From: Chloroflexota bacterium
Lineage (GTDB): Bacteria > Chloroflexota > Dehalococcoidia > SZUA-161 > JAUWZY01
Direction: 5' to 3'
Length of the DNA: 5,875 nucleotides
Assembly (NCBI GenBank): GCA_030615045.1
Contig: JAUWZY010000059.1
Location: 1-5,875, forward strand
The position numbers were made by a program, and so were the translations under genes. The notes under the pieces were generated by a model. The model did no database searches, was not told the origin of the DNA, and saw nothing but the letters and a program-made list of their open reading frames with translations. Positions 1 through 5,875 of this stretch are shown here, one piece after another. Within the stretch, counting starts at the first letter, position 1. Every line of letters starts with the position of its first letter.

Positions 1-1
1 C

Positions 2-952
2 TCGGCGGGGACGCTGACCCCAGGCATGTTGGGCCGGGTTTACTCCTTTCTGGATTGGAATGGCTGGAGTGGGGAGCGAGTGGTATTAAGGCCTGATGGC
101 ACTATCCCTGCAGCCAGGCTTTACATAGAAGGCCTCGCCCACCGTCCCATAGCCCGGCTTTTCTACGTGGAGAACGTCTTCGCCTTTGAGGAGACCAGGG
201 AGCGCTGGCAGTGCGGGGCTGAGCTCATCGGCAGCGCCAGGCCTGAGGGAGATGCTGAGTTGATATTATTAGCCCTGGAGATATTGACACAGCTTGGGAT
301 TGAGCCAGTAGAGGTGCGGTTATCTCATGCCGGGCTGATCAAGGGGCTCCTCGGCAGTTTGGATTTGACCCCGGAAGAGCAGGCGGAGCTTATGGATAAA
401 ATCCTGGCCAAAGATGCTGAGACAATGGGCGAGATAAAAGATAGAGCACCCGAACTGGAAAAGCCGCTAAATCTGTTGTTTGCAATAAAAGGGGGCAGCC
501 AGGGCTTTCTGGAAAATCTAAAGGGGATTTTCGGGGCATTTCCCGCTATCATGCCTGCCATCGATGATTTGGCCCGAATTGCCGATGCGCTCAGCGCCAT
601 GGGTTATAGTTATCAGATCGATCTCGCCTCCGCCAGAGGCTTTGAATATTATACCGGTGTTATCTTTCAATTTTATGATTCGGCACGGAAGATGGGGGGT
701 GGGGGCAGATATGATGAACTCATCCCTCTGATCGGCGGCGGGGAAATCCCTGCCTCTGGCTTCGCCCTTTACCTCGACGAGCTTATGAGCCTGATAAAGC
801 TGGAGGCGACCAGCGCTGAAAGGGTTCTTGTCAAGGCGGAAACGGGCAGCGGTGATGAGTTAAAGGGATGCTTTGACGTCGCCAGTTTGCTCCGGGACAG
901 GGGTTACATCGCCGAATTTGATCTGGGGCAGGAGCCGAGGGGATTTCGTTAG
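2..952 (+). CDS. hisZ: HisZ, ATP phosphoribosyltransferase regulatory subunit; 5' partial, ends at a premature in-frame TAG
   Basis: HisZ is a catalytically inactive paralogue of histidyl-tRNA synthetase that binds short-form HisG and is needed for its activity and histidine feedback. The frame is open from the left edge. The first ATG (position 26) lies inside the conserved region, just before a class II core of the type LRPDGTIPAARLY, so the true start is upstream, probably by about 60 residues judging from the usual HisZ/HisRS length. Visible landmarks are a motif-2-like stretch around 161-232 (ending RERWQCGAELIG), the ARGFEYYTG histidine-pocket motif around 632-658, and the glycine-rich motif 3 GGGGRYDEL around 692-722. 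The final part resembles the HisRS anticodon-binding-like domain. It breaks off after EPRGFR at TAG 950-952, where relatives carry Trp, and the same frame continues to 1072. A location directly before hisG favours HisZ over a true HisRS. The family call is secure; whether the protein is truncated, read through, or a sequencing error is open. Confidence 0.9.
   Translation, partial: SAGTLTPGMLGRVYSFLDWNGWSGERVVLRPDGTIPAARLYIEGLAHRPIARLFYVENVFAFEETRERWQCGAELIGSARPEGDAELILLALEILTQLGIEPVEVRLSHAGLIKGLLGSLDLTPEEQAELMDKILAKDAETMGEIKDRAPELEKPLNLLFAIKGGSQGFLENLKGIFGAFPAIMPAIDDLARIADALSAMGYSYQIDLASARGFEYYTGVIFQFYDSARKMGGGGRYDELIPLIGGGEIPASGFALYLDELMSLIKLEATSAERVLVKAETGSGDELKGCFDVASLLRDRGYIAEFDLGQEPRGFR
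950..952 (+). other. hisZ: In-frame TAG interrupting hisZ at an expected Trp codon
   Basis: The codon sits between PRGFR and IISVGKKGEA. HisRS-fold C-terminal domains have Arg-Trp at this point, so TAG most simply derives from TGG by one G-to-A change. No frameshift is involved: the reading phase is the same on both sides. Confidence 0.8.
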
Positions 953-1072
953 ATTATCTCGGTGGGCAAAAAGGGCGAAGCACTTGTTTTCCAACTGAGG
1001 GACGAAATCAGTGGAGGCAAGCTCAGCGAAGCGTCTTTAGACCTGATTTTGAGGCACATGGAGGCCGGTTGA
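953..1072 (+). pseudogene. hisZ: Orphaned 3' end of hisZ, in frame after the TAG
   Basis: These 39 codons plus a TGA continue the hisZ phase without further stops. They encode IISVGKKGEALVFQL followed by a charged tail ending LILRHMEAG, which looks like the last strands and helix of the HisRS/HisZ C-terminal domain. The TGA at 1070-1072 overlaps the hisG TTG start in a TTGA tetranucleotide, the same junction type seen at hisD/hisC. This supports 1072 as the ancestral, and perhaps still functional, end of hisZ. There is no plausible independent start with a ribosome binding site in this stretch, so separate translation is unlikely. Confidence 0.75.
1060..1064 (+). promoter_or_regulatory. Ribosome binding site for hisG (GGAGG)
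   Basis: GGAGG lies 4 bases before TTG 1069 and inside the old hisZ frame. With the TTGA overlap it supports TTG 1069 as the hisG start and suggests translational coupling, which would be affected if ribosomes stop at the TAG about 120 bases earlier. Confidence 0.6.
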
Positions 1073-2466
1073 TAAAGTTGGCCTTACCCAAGGGGCGATT
1101 GCAAAAGAGCACGGCAGCACTGCTAAACAGGGCGGGCTTTAGCCTCAGCGATTATCACGAAGACTCGCGCTCCTATCGCCCAGGTTGTGAGGGATTGCCC
1201 CAGCTTTTGGTCAAGGTATTTCAAGAAAGGGATGTCGCCATCCAAGTGTCCGTAGGGAACTATGATTTGGGCATCTGTGGGCTGGAATGGGTTCAGGAGC
1301 TCCTTATCAAGTACCCCAGCGATGCTATGGTCAAAGTTCGGGAGCTGGACTACGGGAGGCGAAGTCTATATGCCGTCACCAGCAAATTTGCCACAGCGAC
1401 CTCAGTAAAGGAGTTGAAGGCAAAGTCTGACATTGTGCGCCTGGTGGGCGAATACCCCAACTTAGCGGAATCCCTTGCCCTGAGGCTCAGGCTGGGCAGG
1501 TTCAAGGTCTTCCCTGTTTGGGGGGCAGCTGAGGTCTATCCTCCGGAAAGCGCCGACATAGCTATAATCCCGGAAACCTCAATAGCAGGGCTTGTCAATA
1601 AGGGATTGGCCCCGCTGACTACGATCCTGACCGCAAGTGCTTTCTTAATCGCCAATAAAAGTAGCTTGGAGCAGAAAGACCTGAGCCCGATTTTATCCCT
1701 GCTTTGTAACGTGGACAGCGAAGCTGAAGAGGAACCCACTTTGCCAAGCTCGGGAATAAGCCCGGGGGAGGCAATTTATGGGGATGATGTGGTTTCTTTA
1801 GCCTTGCCCGATGGGCATCAGCAAGCCCATACCATAGAGCTCCTGGGGAAGGCTGGGCTTAAGGTACATGGTTATCAGCCATCGTTGCCCACACGAAGGC
1901 CATCGATTGAGCTTGATGGGGTCGCTATCAAGGTGATTAGGCCGCAGGACATGCCATTTCAGGTAGCCAATAGCAACTTCGATTTAGCCATCACCGGCAG
2001 GGATTGGCTTTGGGATCACCTTTGTCGCTTTCCGTCGAGTCCGGTGACAGAACTCTTAGACCTCGGCTTCGGCCAGGTGCAGATCGTTGCCGTAGCAAGC
2101 GAGAATCTCGCCGCCGATGGCGCCGATGAGCTGAGACGATTGATAAGCTCAGGGCAGCTTTCTGGCTTGCGCCTGGCCTCAGAGTACGTCAATATCGCCG
2201 ACAAGTATGCCCGGGATAACCACCTCGCCCCTTGTCAGGTGATCCCCACTTGGGGAGCCAGTGAAGCATTCCTGCCCGAGGATGCTGATGTCTTGATCGA
2301 AGTTACAGAAACCGGGGAGACTCTGGCTAAGCATAATCTTAAGATCATCGATACCCTGCTCCAGTCATCGGCATGCTTGATCGGCAGTAAAACCCCGCCC
2401 ATAGACCCCGTTAAGAGGGAAAGGATAGCCTATATTATCGAAGCCCTGCGCAGGGCAGGGGGCTAA
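1069..2466 (+). CDS. hisG: HisG, ATP phosphoribosyltransferase as a tandem duplication of the short catalytic unit (465 aa)
   Basis: It would catalyse the first step of histidine synthesis, joining ATP and PRPP. Short HisG is about 200-215 residues and long HisG about 300; this protein is 465 and has no ACT-like regulatory tail. Instead it has two HisG units, residues 1-214 and 241-465, joined by an acidic, Pro/Gly-containing linker (about 215-240). Residues 123-197 and 367-441 align without gaps with 28 of 75 identical by my count. Shared landmarks are N63-YDLGICG against N303-FDLAITG, EYPNLA (128-133) against EYVNIA (372-377), and WGAAE (151-155) against WGASE (395-399). The first unit keeps PKGRL (7-11) but its PRPP loop is degraded (PETSIAGL, 168-175). 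The second keeps the PRPP loop VTETGETL (412-419) but has PDGHQ (247-251) instead of PKGRL. The start is TTG, backed by GGAGG and the fit of MIKLALPKG to the family N-terminus. I infer an intramolecular pseudo-dimer with split roles; activity is untested. Confidence 0.93.
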   Translation: MIKLALPKGRLQKSTAALLNRAGFSLSDYHEDSRSYRPGCEGLPQLLVKVFQERDVAIQVSVGNYDLGICGLEWVQELLIKYPSDAMVKVRELDYGRRSLYAVTSKFATATSVKELKAKSDIVRLVGEYPNLAESLALRLRLGRFKVFPVWGAAEVYPPESADIAIIPETSIAGLVNKGLAPLTTILTASAFLIANKSSLEQKDLSPILSLLCNVDSEAEEEPTLPSSGISPGEAIYGDDVVSLALPDGHQQAHTIELLGKAGLKVHGYQPSLPTRRPSIELDGVAIKVIRPQDMPFQVANSNFDLAITGRDWLWDHLCRFPSSPVTELLDLGFGQVQIVAVASENLAADGADELRRLISSGQLSGLRLASEYVNIADKYARDNHLAPCQVIPTWGASEAFLPEDADVLIEVTETGETLAKHNLKIIDTLLQSSACLIGSKTPPIDPVKRERIAYIIEALRRAGG

Positions 2467-2467
2467 G

Positions 2468-3805
2468 ATGAGGATAATTCGAGAGCCAGAGGCTGCTAAG
2501 GCCACTCTGTTACGGCGTGTACCCCTTGAGCTCGCCGAGGTCTCACCTCCGGTGAGGCAGAGGATAAAGGAGGTCTTCGGCGAGGAGCTAAGCCCCGATG
2601 AGGCGGTGGCGCGCATCATCCATGAAGTGCAAATCAAGGGCGATAGCGCCCTTTTAGATTACAGCCGGACTATCGACGGAGTGGAGCTCACTCGACTTGA
2701 GGTCTCCAAAGAGGAAGTCACTGAGGCCTATGAAGCGGTTGCTGCCGAGTTAGTGCAGGCGCTTGCCCTGGCAGCTGAGCGGGTGCACTCATTCCACCTG
2801 GCTCAGAGACGCCATTCTCAGGTCGATTTCGAAAACGGGCTGGGAATCTTGCTGCATCCCTTAGAAAGAGCAGGCCTTTATGTCCCTGGAGGCACAGCAT
2901 GCTATCCCTCAACGGTGCTCATGACCGCCATCCCAGCCAAAGTTGCCGGTGTCAGGGAAGTCATCCTCACCACTCCACCGGGGCGAGATGGTTCCATTCC
3001 GCCACCGACACTGGTGGCTGCGGACTTGGCCAAGGTGGATCGAATCTTCAAATTGGGAGGGGCTCAAGCCATCGCCGCCCTGGCTTTGGGCACTGAGTCC
3101 GTGCCCAAGGTGGACAAGATCTGTGGTCCGGGCAATATATTCGTCACCCTGGCCAAGAAGAAGGTCTTTGGCATGGTAGATATCGATGGGCTTCACGGCC
3201 CTACCGAGACCCTGCTCCTGGCCGATGACTCAGCGGAGGCCAAATTCTTAGCCGCAGACCTTCTGGCCCAGGCTGAGCATGATGAAGCTGCTGCTGCCAT
3301 TTTGATCACCACCTCATCTGAGCTGGCGAAGGAGGTCGCAGAGGAAATCGAGCGCCAGCTTGCCCAGTTAGAGCGCCGTGACATCGCCGGGGAGTCGCTA
3401 AAGCAAAAAGGGGGAATAGTTATTGTTCAGGATATGGAGCAAGCCATCGAGCTTGCCAATTACTATGCCCCGGAGCATCTATCCCTTATAGTGCGAAATC
3501 CGTGGTCTTATCTTGGCAAGATCCACCATGCCGGCGGCATCTTCGTCGGAATGGATTCACCAGAGGTCTTGGGCGACTATGTAGCAGGACCAAGCCATGT
3601 CATGCCCACAGGGGGCACTGCTCGCTTTTTCTCCGTCTTGGGGCTTGGCGATTTTCTCAAGGCCAGCAGTCTAGTTGCTTTGGATAGCGAAGCTTTGAAA
3701 GCCCTCGGTCCTGCTGCGGCTGCCATCGCCCGAGCTGAGGGGCTCACCGCCCATGCCCGAGCGGTGGAGATGAGACTGAAGCTTGCTGAGGAAAAAGAGG
3801 ATTGA
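2468..3805 (+). CDS. hisD: HisD, histidinol dehydrogenase
   Basis: This zinc enzyme oxidises L-histidinol to L-histidine in two NAD-dependent steps in the cytoplasm, the last reactions of the pathway. At 445 residues it is full length. All expected active-site residues are visible: zinc ligands Gln268 and His271 (in AQAEHD), Asp370 (LGDYVAG) and His429 (GLTAHA), and the catalytic pair Glu336-His337 (YAPEHL). These sit at a near-constant offset of 9-10 from the E. coli positions Q259, H262, E326, H327, D360 and H419. The nucleotide-side motifs YVPGG (138-142), KICGPGN (217-223) and GPTE (244-247) are present; the residue before GPTE is His where Ala is usual. The ATG follows the hisG stop by one base and is preceded by a purine-rich AGGGGG (2457-2462). 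Its stop overlaps hisC. It appears intact. Confidence 0.97.
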   Translation: MRIIREPEAAKATLLRRVPLELAEVSPPVRQRIKEVFGEELSPDEAVARIIHEVQIKGDSALLDYSRTIDGVELTRLEVSKEEVTEAYEAVAAELVQALALAAERVHSFHLAQRRHSQVDFENGLGILLHPLERAGLYVPGGTACYPSTVLMTAIPAKVAGVREVILTTPPGRDGSIPPPTLVAADLAKVDRIFKLGGAQAIAALALGTESVPKVDKICGPGNIFVTLAKKKVFGMVDIDGLHGPTETLLLADDSAEAKFLAADLLAQAEHDEAAAAILITTSSELAKEVAEEIERQLAQLERRDIAGESLKQKGGIVIVQDMEQAIELANYYAPEHLSLIVRNPWSYLGKIHHAGGIFVGMDSPEVLGDYVAGPSHVMPTGGTARFFSVLGLGDFLKASSLVALDSEALKALGPAAAAIARAEGLTAHARAVEMRLKLAEEKED

Positions 3806-4890
3806 AGGTGCTGCAGAGGCTGATTAGGCACCACTTCATCGACCTTGAGCCCTATGAGCCCATTGTGCCCTTGGAGGTTCTAAGCCAGCGCGTGGGAGTC
3901 CCTGTAGAGCAGCTGATAAAGTTGGACGGAAACGAGAACCCATATGGCTGCTCCCCCAGGGTAAGCCGTGCCTTGGCTGATTATCGCCTGTACCATATCT
4001 ATCCCGATCCTCTGCATCGTGAGCTTCGGGAGGCACTGGAGGGATATGTTGGCATCGGCCGAGACCATATCGTGGTTGGCGCTGGCAGCGATGAGCTCAT
4101 CGACCTCGTTTTGCGCCTTTGCCTTGAGCCCGGCGACAAGGTGATTAACTGTCCTCCCACGTTCGGCATGTATCCCTTCAGCACCGGAGTTTGTGGAGGT
4201 GTGGTGATAAGTGTGCCTCGCAATGCCAAATATGAGATCGATGTCTCGGCCATGAAATCGGCCATCGACCAGCAAGCCAAGGTTATCTTCTTAGCCTCGC
4301 CCAATAACCCCACAGGAAACATCGTAGCGGAGAAAGACGTTTTGAAATTGCTTGGCACCGGGATATTAGTCGTAATCGATGAGGCTTACTATGAATTCAG
4401 CGGGGTAACCCTTGCTCCTCTTGCGCTCCAGTTCCCCAATCTCATCGTCCTCCGCTCGTTCAGCAAATGGGCTGGTCTTGCCGGGCTCAGGATTGGCTAC
4501 GGGATATTCCCCAAGGAAATCGCCGAGCTTATCTATAAGATGAAGCCCCCATATAATGTCAACATAGCAGCGCAGGTCGCGGTCAAGGAGTCTTTGGCAG
4601 ATATTGACTACCTGAGAGAAAGGATAAAAGCCATTATCTCAGAGCGGGAGCGACTTTTTTCGAAATTGGGCAAACTGGGGTTCATAGAGCCATATCCATC
4701 CCAGGCCAACTTCATTTTGTGTCATGTCCTCGATGGTCAAGCGTTGCAGATTAAGCAGGGGTTGGGGAAAAAGGGCATCTTCGTAAGATATTTCGATGCC
4801 CCATTTCTGAAAAACATGCTCCGCATCAGTGTTGGCAAGCCAGAACACACCGATGCTCTGATTGAGGCTCTGAGAGATATTAGTCGATGA
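3802..4890 (+). CDS. hisC: HisC, histidinol-phosphate aminotransferase
   Basis: This PLP-dependent fold-type I (class I/II) aminotransferase converts imidazole-acetol phosphate and glutamate to L-histidinol phosphate and 2-oxoglutarate. Diagnostic points in order are LDGNENPYG (41-49), the cofactor-phosphate turn GAGSDE (93-98), SPNNPTG (166-172), DEAYYEF (193-199) with Asp193 for the PLP ring nitrogen, SFSKWAGLAGLR (219-230) with Lys222 as the Schiff-base lysine, and the C-terminal LRISVG with Arg341 for the substrate. The 362-residue length is normal. TTG 3802 overlaps the hisD stop as TTGA, with GAGG at 3788-3791 in reach. GTG 3808, two codons later, has AGAGG (3796-3800) at a 7-base spacing and is an equally credible start. 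The only difference would be two residues. It appears complete; paralogous aromatic aminotransferases share this fold, but operon context settles the assignment. Confidence 0.96.
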   Translation: MKVLQRLIRHHFIDLEPYEPIVPLEVLSQRVGVPVEQLIKLDGNENPYGCSPRVSRALADYRLYHIYPDPLHRELREALEGYVGIGRDHIVVGAGSDELIDLVLRLCLEPGDKVINCPPTFGMYPFSTGVCGGVVISVPRNAKYEIDVSAMKSAIDQQAKVIFLASPNNPTGNIVAEKDVLKLLGTGILVVIDEAYYEFSGVTLAPLALQFPNLIVLRSFSKWAGLAGLRIGYGIFPKEIAELIYKMKPPYNVNIAAQVAVKESLADIDYLRERIKAIISERERLFSKLGKLGFIEPYPSQANFILCHVLDGQALQIKQGLGKKGIFVRYFDAPFLKNMLRISVGKPEHTDALIEALRDISR

Positions 4891-4896
4891 AGGGGG
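4891..4896 (+). promoter_or_regulatory. Ribosome binding site for the small membrane protein (AGGGGG)
   Basis: AGGGGG directly follows the hisC stop and lies 4 bases before ATG 4901. It supports translation of the short frame in this hisC-hisB interval. Confidence 0.5.
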
Positions 4897-4900
4897 AATT

Positions 4901-5062
4901 ATGAGGACACTTGTGAGCGCGGTGGCCGCAGGTATTGGTGGCTTCGTCGGTGCCATAATAGGGGCATATGTGGGGTGGAGCCCTTTAGTTGTCGGGCTGA
5001 TAGCAGCGTCGTTTGCCTTCGTCGCCGTTATGATTTCCAGAAAAATACCGGTGCTGCTCTAA
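4901..5062 (+). CDS. Small two-helix membrane protein with a glycine zipper, function unknown
   Basis: I do not recognise this 53-residue protein. It starts with ATG after AGGGGG and ends TAA, 10 bases before hisB. Nearly the whole chain is hydrophobic: a first helix at about residues 4-25, a tight turn GWSP (25-28), and a second helix at about 28-45, followed by Arg47-Lys48. With Arg2 at the other end, the positive-inside rule suggests a hairpin with both ends in the cytoplasm. Helix 1 carries glycines exactly every fourth residue (13, 17, 21, 25), a glycine-zipper pattern that favours close helix packing or oligomers. There is no cleavable signal peptide or catalytic motif. Its tight placement between hisC and hisB, on the same strand and with its own ribosome binding site, argues for a real co-expressed gene. 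A role in histidine synthesis or transport is only a possibility; it could equally be an unrelated passenger. Confidence 0.72.
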   Translation: MRTLVSAVAAGIGGFVGAIIGAYVGWSPLVVGLIAASFAFVAVMISRKIPVLL

Positions 5063-5072
5063 AGGTGTTGAA

Positions 5073-5666
5073 ATGGCTCGTATTGCAACTGTCAAGCGTG
5101 AAACCAAAGAGACAAAGGTTACCATAGTACTCAACGTCGATGGCAAAGGCATCTCCGAGATAAGCACCGGCATCGGGATGCTGGACCATCTCCTGGAGCA
5201 GGTGGCGCGGCATGGAAGATTTGACATAAAAATCAAAGCCCAGGGGGACCTCACGGTAAATGAGCATCACACTGTGGAGGATGTCGCCATCTCGCTGGGC
5301 AAGGCTTTGCGCGAAGCGCTGGGGGAGAGGCGAGGCCTCGTCAGGATGGATCATGCCATTGTCCCTATGGATGATGTGCTGGCTCTGGTTGCGATGGACA
5401 TCGGGGGCCGGGGCTATGCCAATGTCGATGCCTCTTTCGCTAAGGAATACATCGGCGAGCTCCCCACGGGGCTGATCAAACACTTTTTGCAGTCCTTTGC
5501 CCTTGAAGCTCGGCTCAATCTCCACGCCAAGCTGCTCGCTGGGGAAGATGACCATCACAAGGCAGAGGCCCTATTTAAGGCATTGGGGCGAGCCTTAGAT
5601 GATGCCACCGAGATCGATGGCCGCATCACAGGCGAGGTGCCAAGCACCAAAGAGATCATCGACTGA
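5073..5666 (+). CDS. hisB: HisB, imidazoleglycerol-phosphate dehydratase (monofunctional)
   Basis: It dehydrates imidazoleglycerol phosphate to imidazole-acetol phosphate, the substrate of HisC, using a two-manganese site in an oligomeric shell. The 197-residue length matches the monofunctional dehydratase; no phosphatase domain is attached. The two duplicated half-motifs are clear: HHTVED (65-70) and HHKAEALFK (161-169). Likely metal ligands are His39 (in MLDHLLEQ), His65, His66, Glu69, His137 (LIKHF), His161, His162 and Glu165. Also present are GGRG (111-114) and the C-terminal PSTKE (190-194). Several usually fixed residues differ: Asn63 where DxHHT is typical, GEDDHH (157-162) where GxNxHH is typical, and PSTKE for PSTKG. 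The metal ligands themselves are intact, so I expect activity. ATG 5073 follows AAGGTG (5062-5067) at a 5-base spacing. Confidence 0.96.
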   Translation: MARIATVKRETKETKVTIVLNVDGKGISEISTGIGMLDHLLEQVARHGRFDIKIKAQGDLTVNEHHTVEDVAISLGKALREALGERRGLVRMDHAIVPMDDVLALVAMDIGGRGYANVDASFAKEYIGELPTGLIKHFLQSFALEARLNLHAKLLAGEDDHHKAEALFKALGRALDDATEIDGRITGEVPSTKEIID

Positions 5667-5672
5667 GATTCG

Positions 5673-5680
5673 TAAGGAGG
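5673..5680 (+). promoter_or_regulatory. Strong Shine-Dalgarno (TAAGGAGG) placed before an ATA codon
   Basis: This is the best match to the anti-Shine-Dalgarno in the window. Seven bases later comes ATA 5688, not ATG. The overlapping GTG at 5680 meets TAG after two further codons and is not a plausible gene start. The site shows that a gene begins or once began here. Confidence 0.65.
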
Positions 5681-5687
5681 TGCAGAC

Positions 5688-5875
5688 ATAGACAGTACAA
5701 GAGGTAAGATCGGTTCGGGCGATGCTGCCCGTTTCGACCAGAAGAACATAATTTACCGGCGAGCGTTGTGGGACCCTACGGTGGAGGACTTTGCTCCGAA
5801 ATGGTATACCCAGCATGTCATCGGGGACAGGCCTAGCTACACTCTCTGGGAGTGAACTTTTGATCATGCTGCCTG
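5688..5875 (+). pseudogene. Start of an unidentified gene with ATA start and in-frame TGA, running off the window
   Basis: I do not identify this gene with confidence. After the strong ribosome binding site the frame reads ATA and then DSTRGKIGSGDAARFDQKN, continuing with RRALWDPTVEDFAPKWY and ending RPSYTLWE at TGA 5853-5855. The phase stays open to the edge (TFDHAA). No ATG, GTG or TTG exists in this phase between the ribosome binding site and position 5690, and the upstream phase is closed by TAA at 5673. The composition is protein-like: soluble, rich in Trp, Arg and Asp, with no signal peptide or membrane segment. The RFDQKN...WDP pattern faintly recalls N-terminal parts of some reductive dehalogenase-like proteins from uncultured anaerobes, but this is memory-based and weak. 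It may be a decayed gene, a gene with recoded positions, or one carrying sequence errors. The 21-base gap to hisB suggests co-transcription. Confidence 0.4.

Noticed and set aside
2..952. True histidyl-tRNA synthetase (hisS) instead of hisZ
   Set aside because: The HisRS fold is clear, but the position directly before a HisG lacking the long-form regulatory domain, within a his operon, is the typical HisZ setting. A complete N-terminus would be needed for absolute certainty.
940..960. Frameshift in hisZ
   Set aside because: Protein-like HisZ sequence continues in the same phase on both sides of the TAG, so the defect is a single nonsense codon, not an indel.
3880..4275. Minus-strand open frame of 131 codons opposite hisC
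   Set aside because: It is antisense to the PLP-enzyme core of hisC and shows no family motifs or upstream gene context.
5028..5558. Minus-strand open frame of 176 codons opposite hisB
   Set aside because: It lies wholly antisense to the small gene end and hisB, whose motifs are unambiguous. It has no recognisable domain, so it is a shadow of hisB codon structure.
3803..5666. Genome-wide reassignment of TGA to Trp or another amino acid
   Set aside because: hisD, hisC and hisB all end at TGA exactly where their families end, and the interrupting codon in hisZ is TAG, so a simple TGA recoding does not explain the window.
5663..5690. Terminator after hisB
   Set aside because: The short gap contains no inverted repeat with a T-run, only the ribosome binding site for the next frame.
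5555..5867. Minus-strand open frames across the end of hisB and the downstream region
   Set aside because: Short, overlapping the hisB 3' end, with no recognisable motif. The plus strand has a strong ribosome binding site and protein-like frame here, so the minus-strand frames are probably incidental. Confidence is moderate because the region is cut by the window edge.

Overview
The window is one strand-consistent, tightly packed histidine biosynthesis operon, read left to right. In order it holds hisZ (5' end outside the window), hisG, hisD, hisC, a 53-residue two-helix membrane protein, and hisB. A further reading frame begins 21 bases after hisB and runs off the right edge. Junctions are a 4-base TTGA overlap (hisZ/hisG, counting the old hisZ frame), a 1-base gap (hisG/hisD), another TTGA overlap (hisD/hisC), and gaps of about 10 bases around the small gene. 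No promoter or terminator is evident, and no gap exceeds 50 bases, so everything is probably one transcript whose promoter lies upstream.

HisG and HisZ would form the first enzyme of the pathway (ATP + PRPP to phosphoribosyl-ATP). HisB makes imidazole-acetol phosphate, HisC transaminates it and HisD performs the last two oxidations to histidine. hisH, hisA, hisF, hisI/E and histidinol-phosphate phosphatase are not seen here.

Three things are out of the ordinary. First, HisG is 465 residues and consists of two tandem copies of the short catalytic HisG unit, each having lost a different active-site motif. Second, hisZ is interrupted by an in-frame TAG where the family has Trp, yet its frame stays open for 39 more codons and ends in a 4-base overlap with hisG. 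Third, the frame after hisB has a very strong ribosome binding site placed in front of ATA instead of ATG, and an in-frame TGA. A small glycine-zipper membrane protein also sits between hisC and hisB.

The organism is a bacterium (or less likely an archaeon) of moderate GC with Shine-Dalgarno initiation, TTG starts and the HisG-short/HisZ system. An uncultured anaerobe such as a Chloroflexota (Dehalococcoidia-like) member is my guess, with low confidence. TGA is a normal stop in hisD, hisC and hisB, so a general TGA recoding is unlikely.
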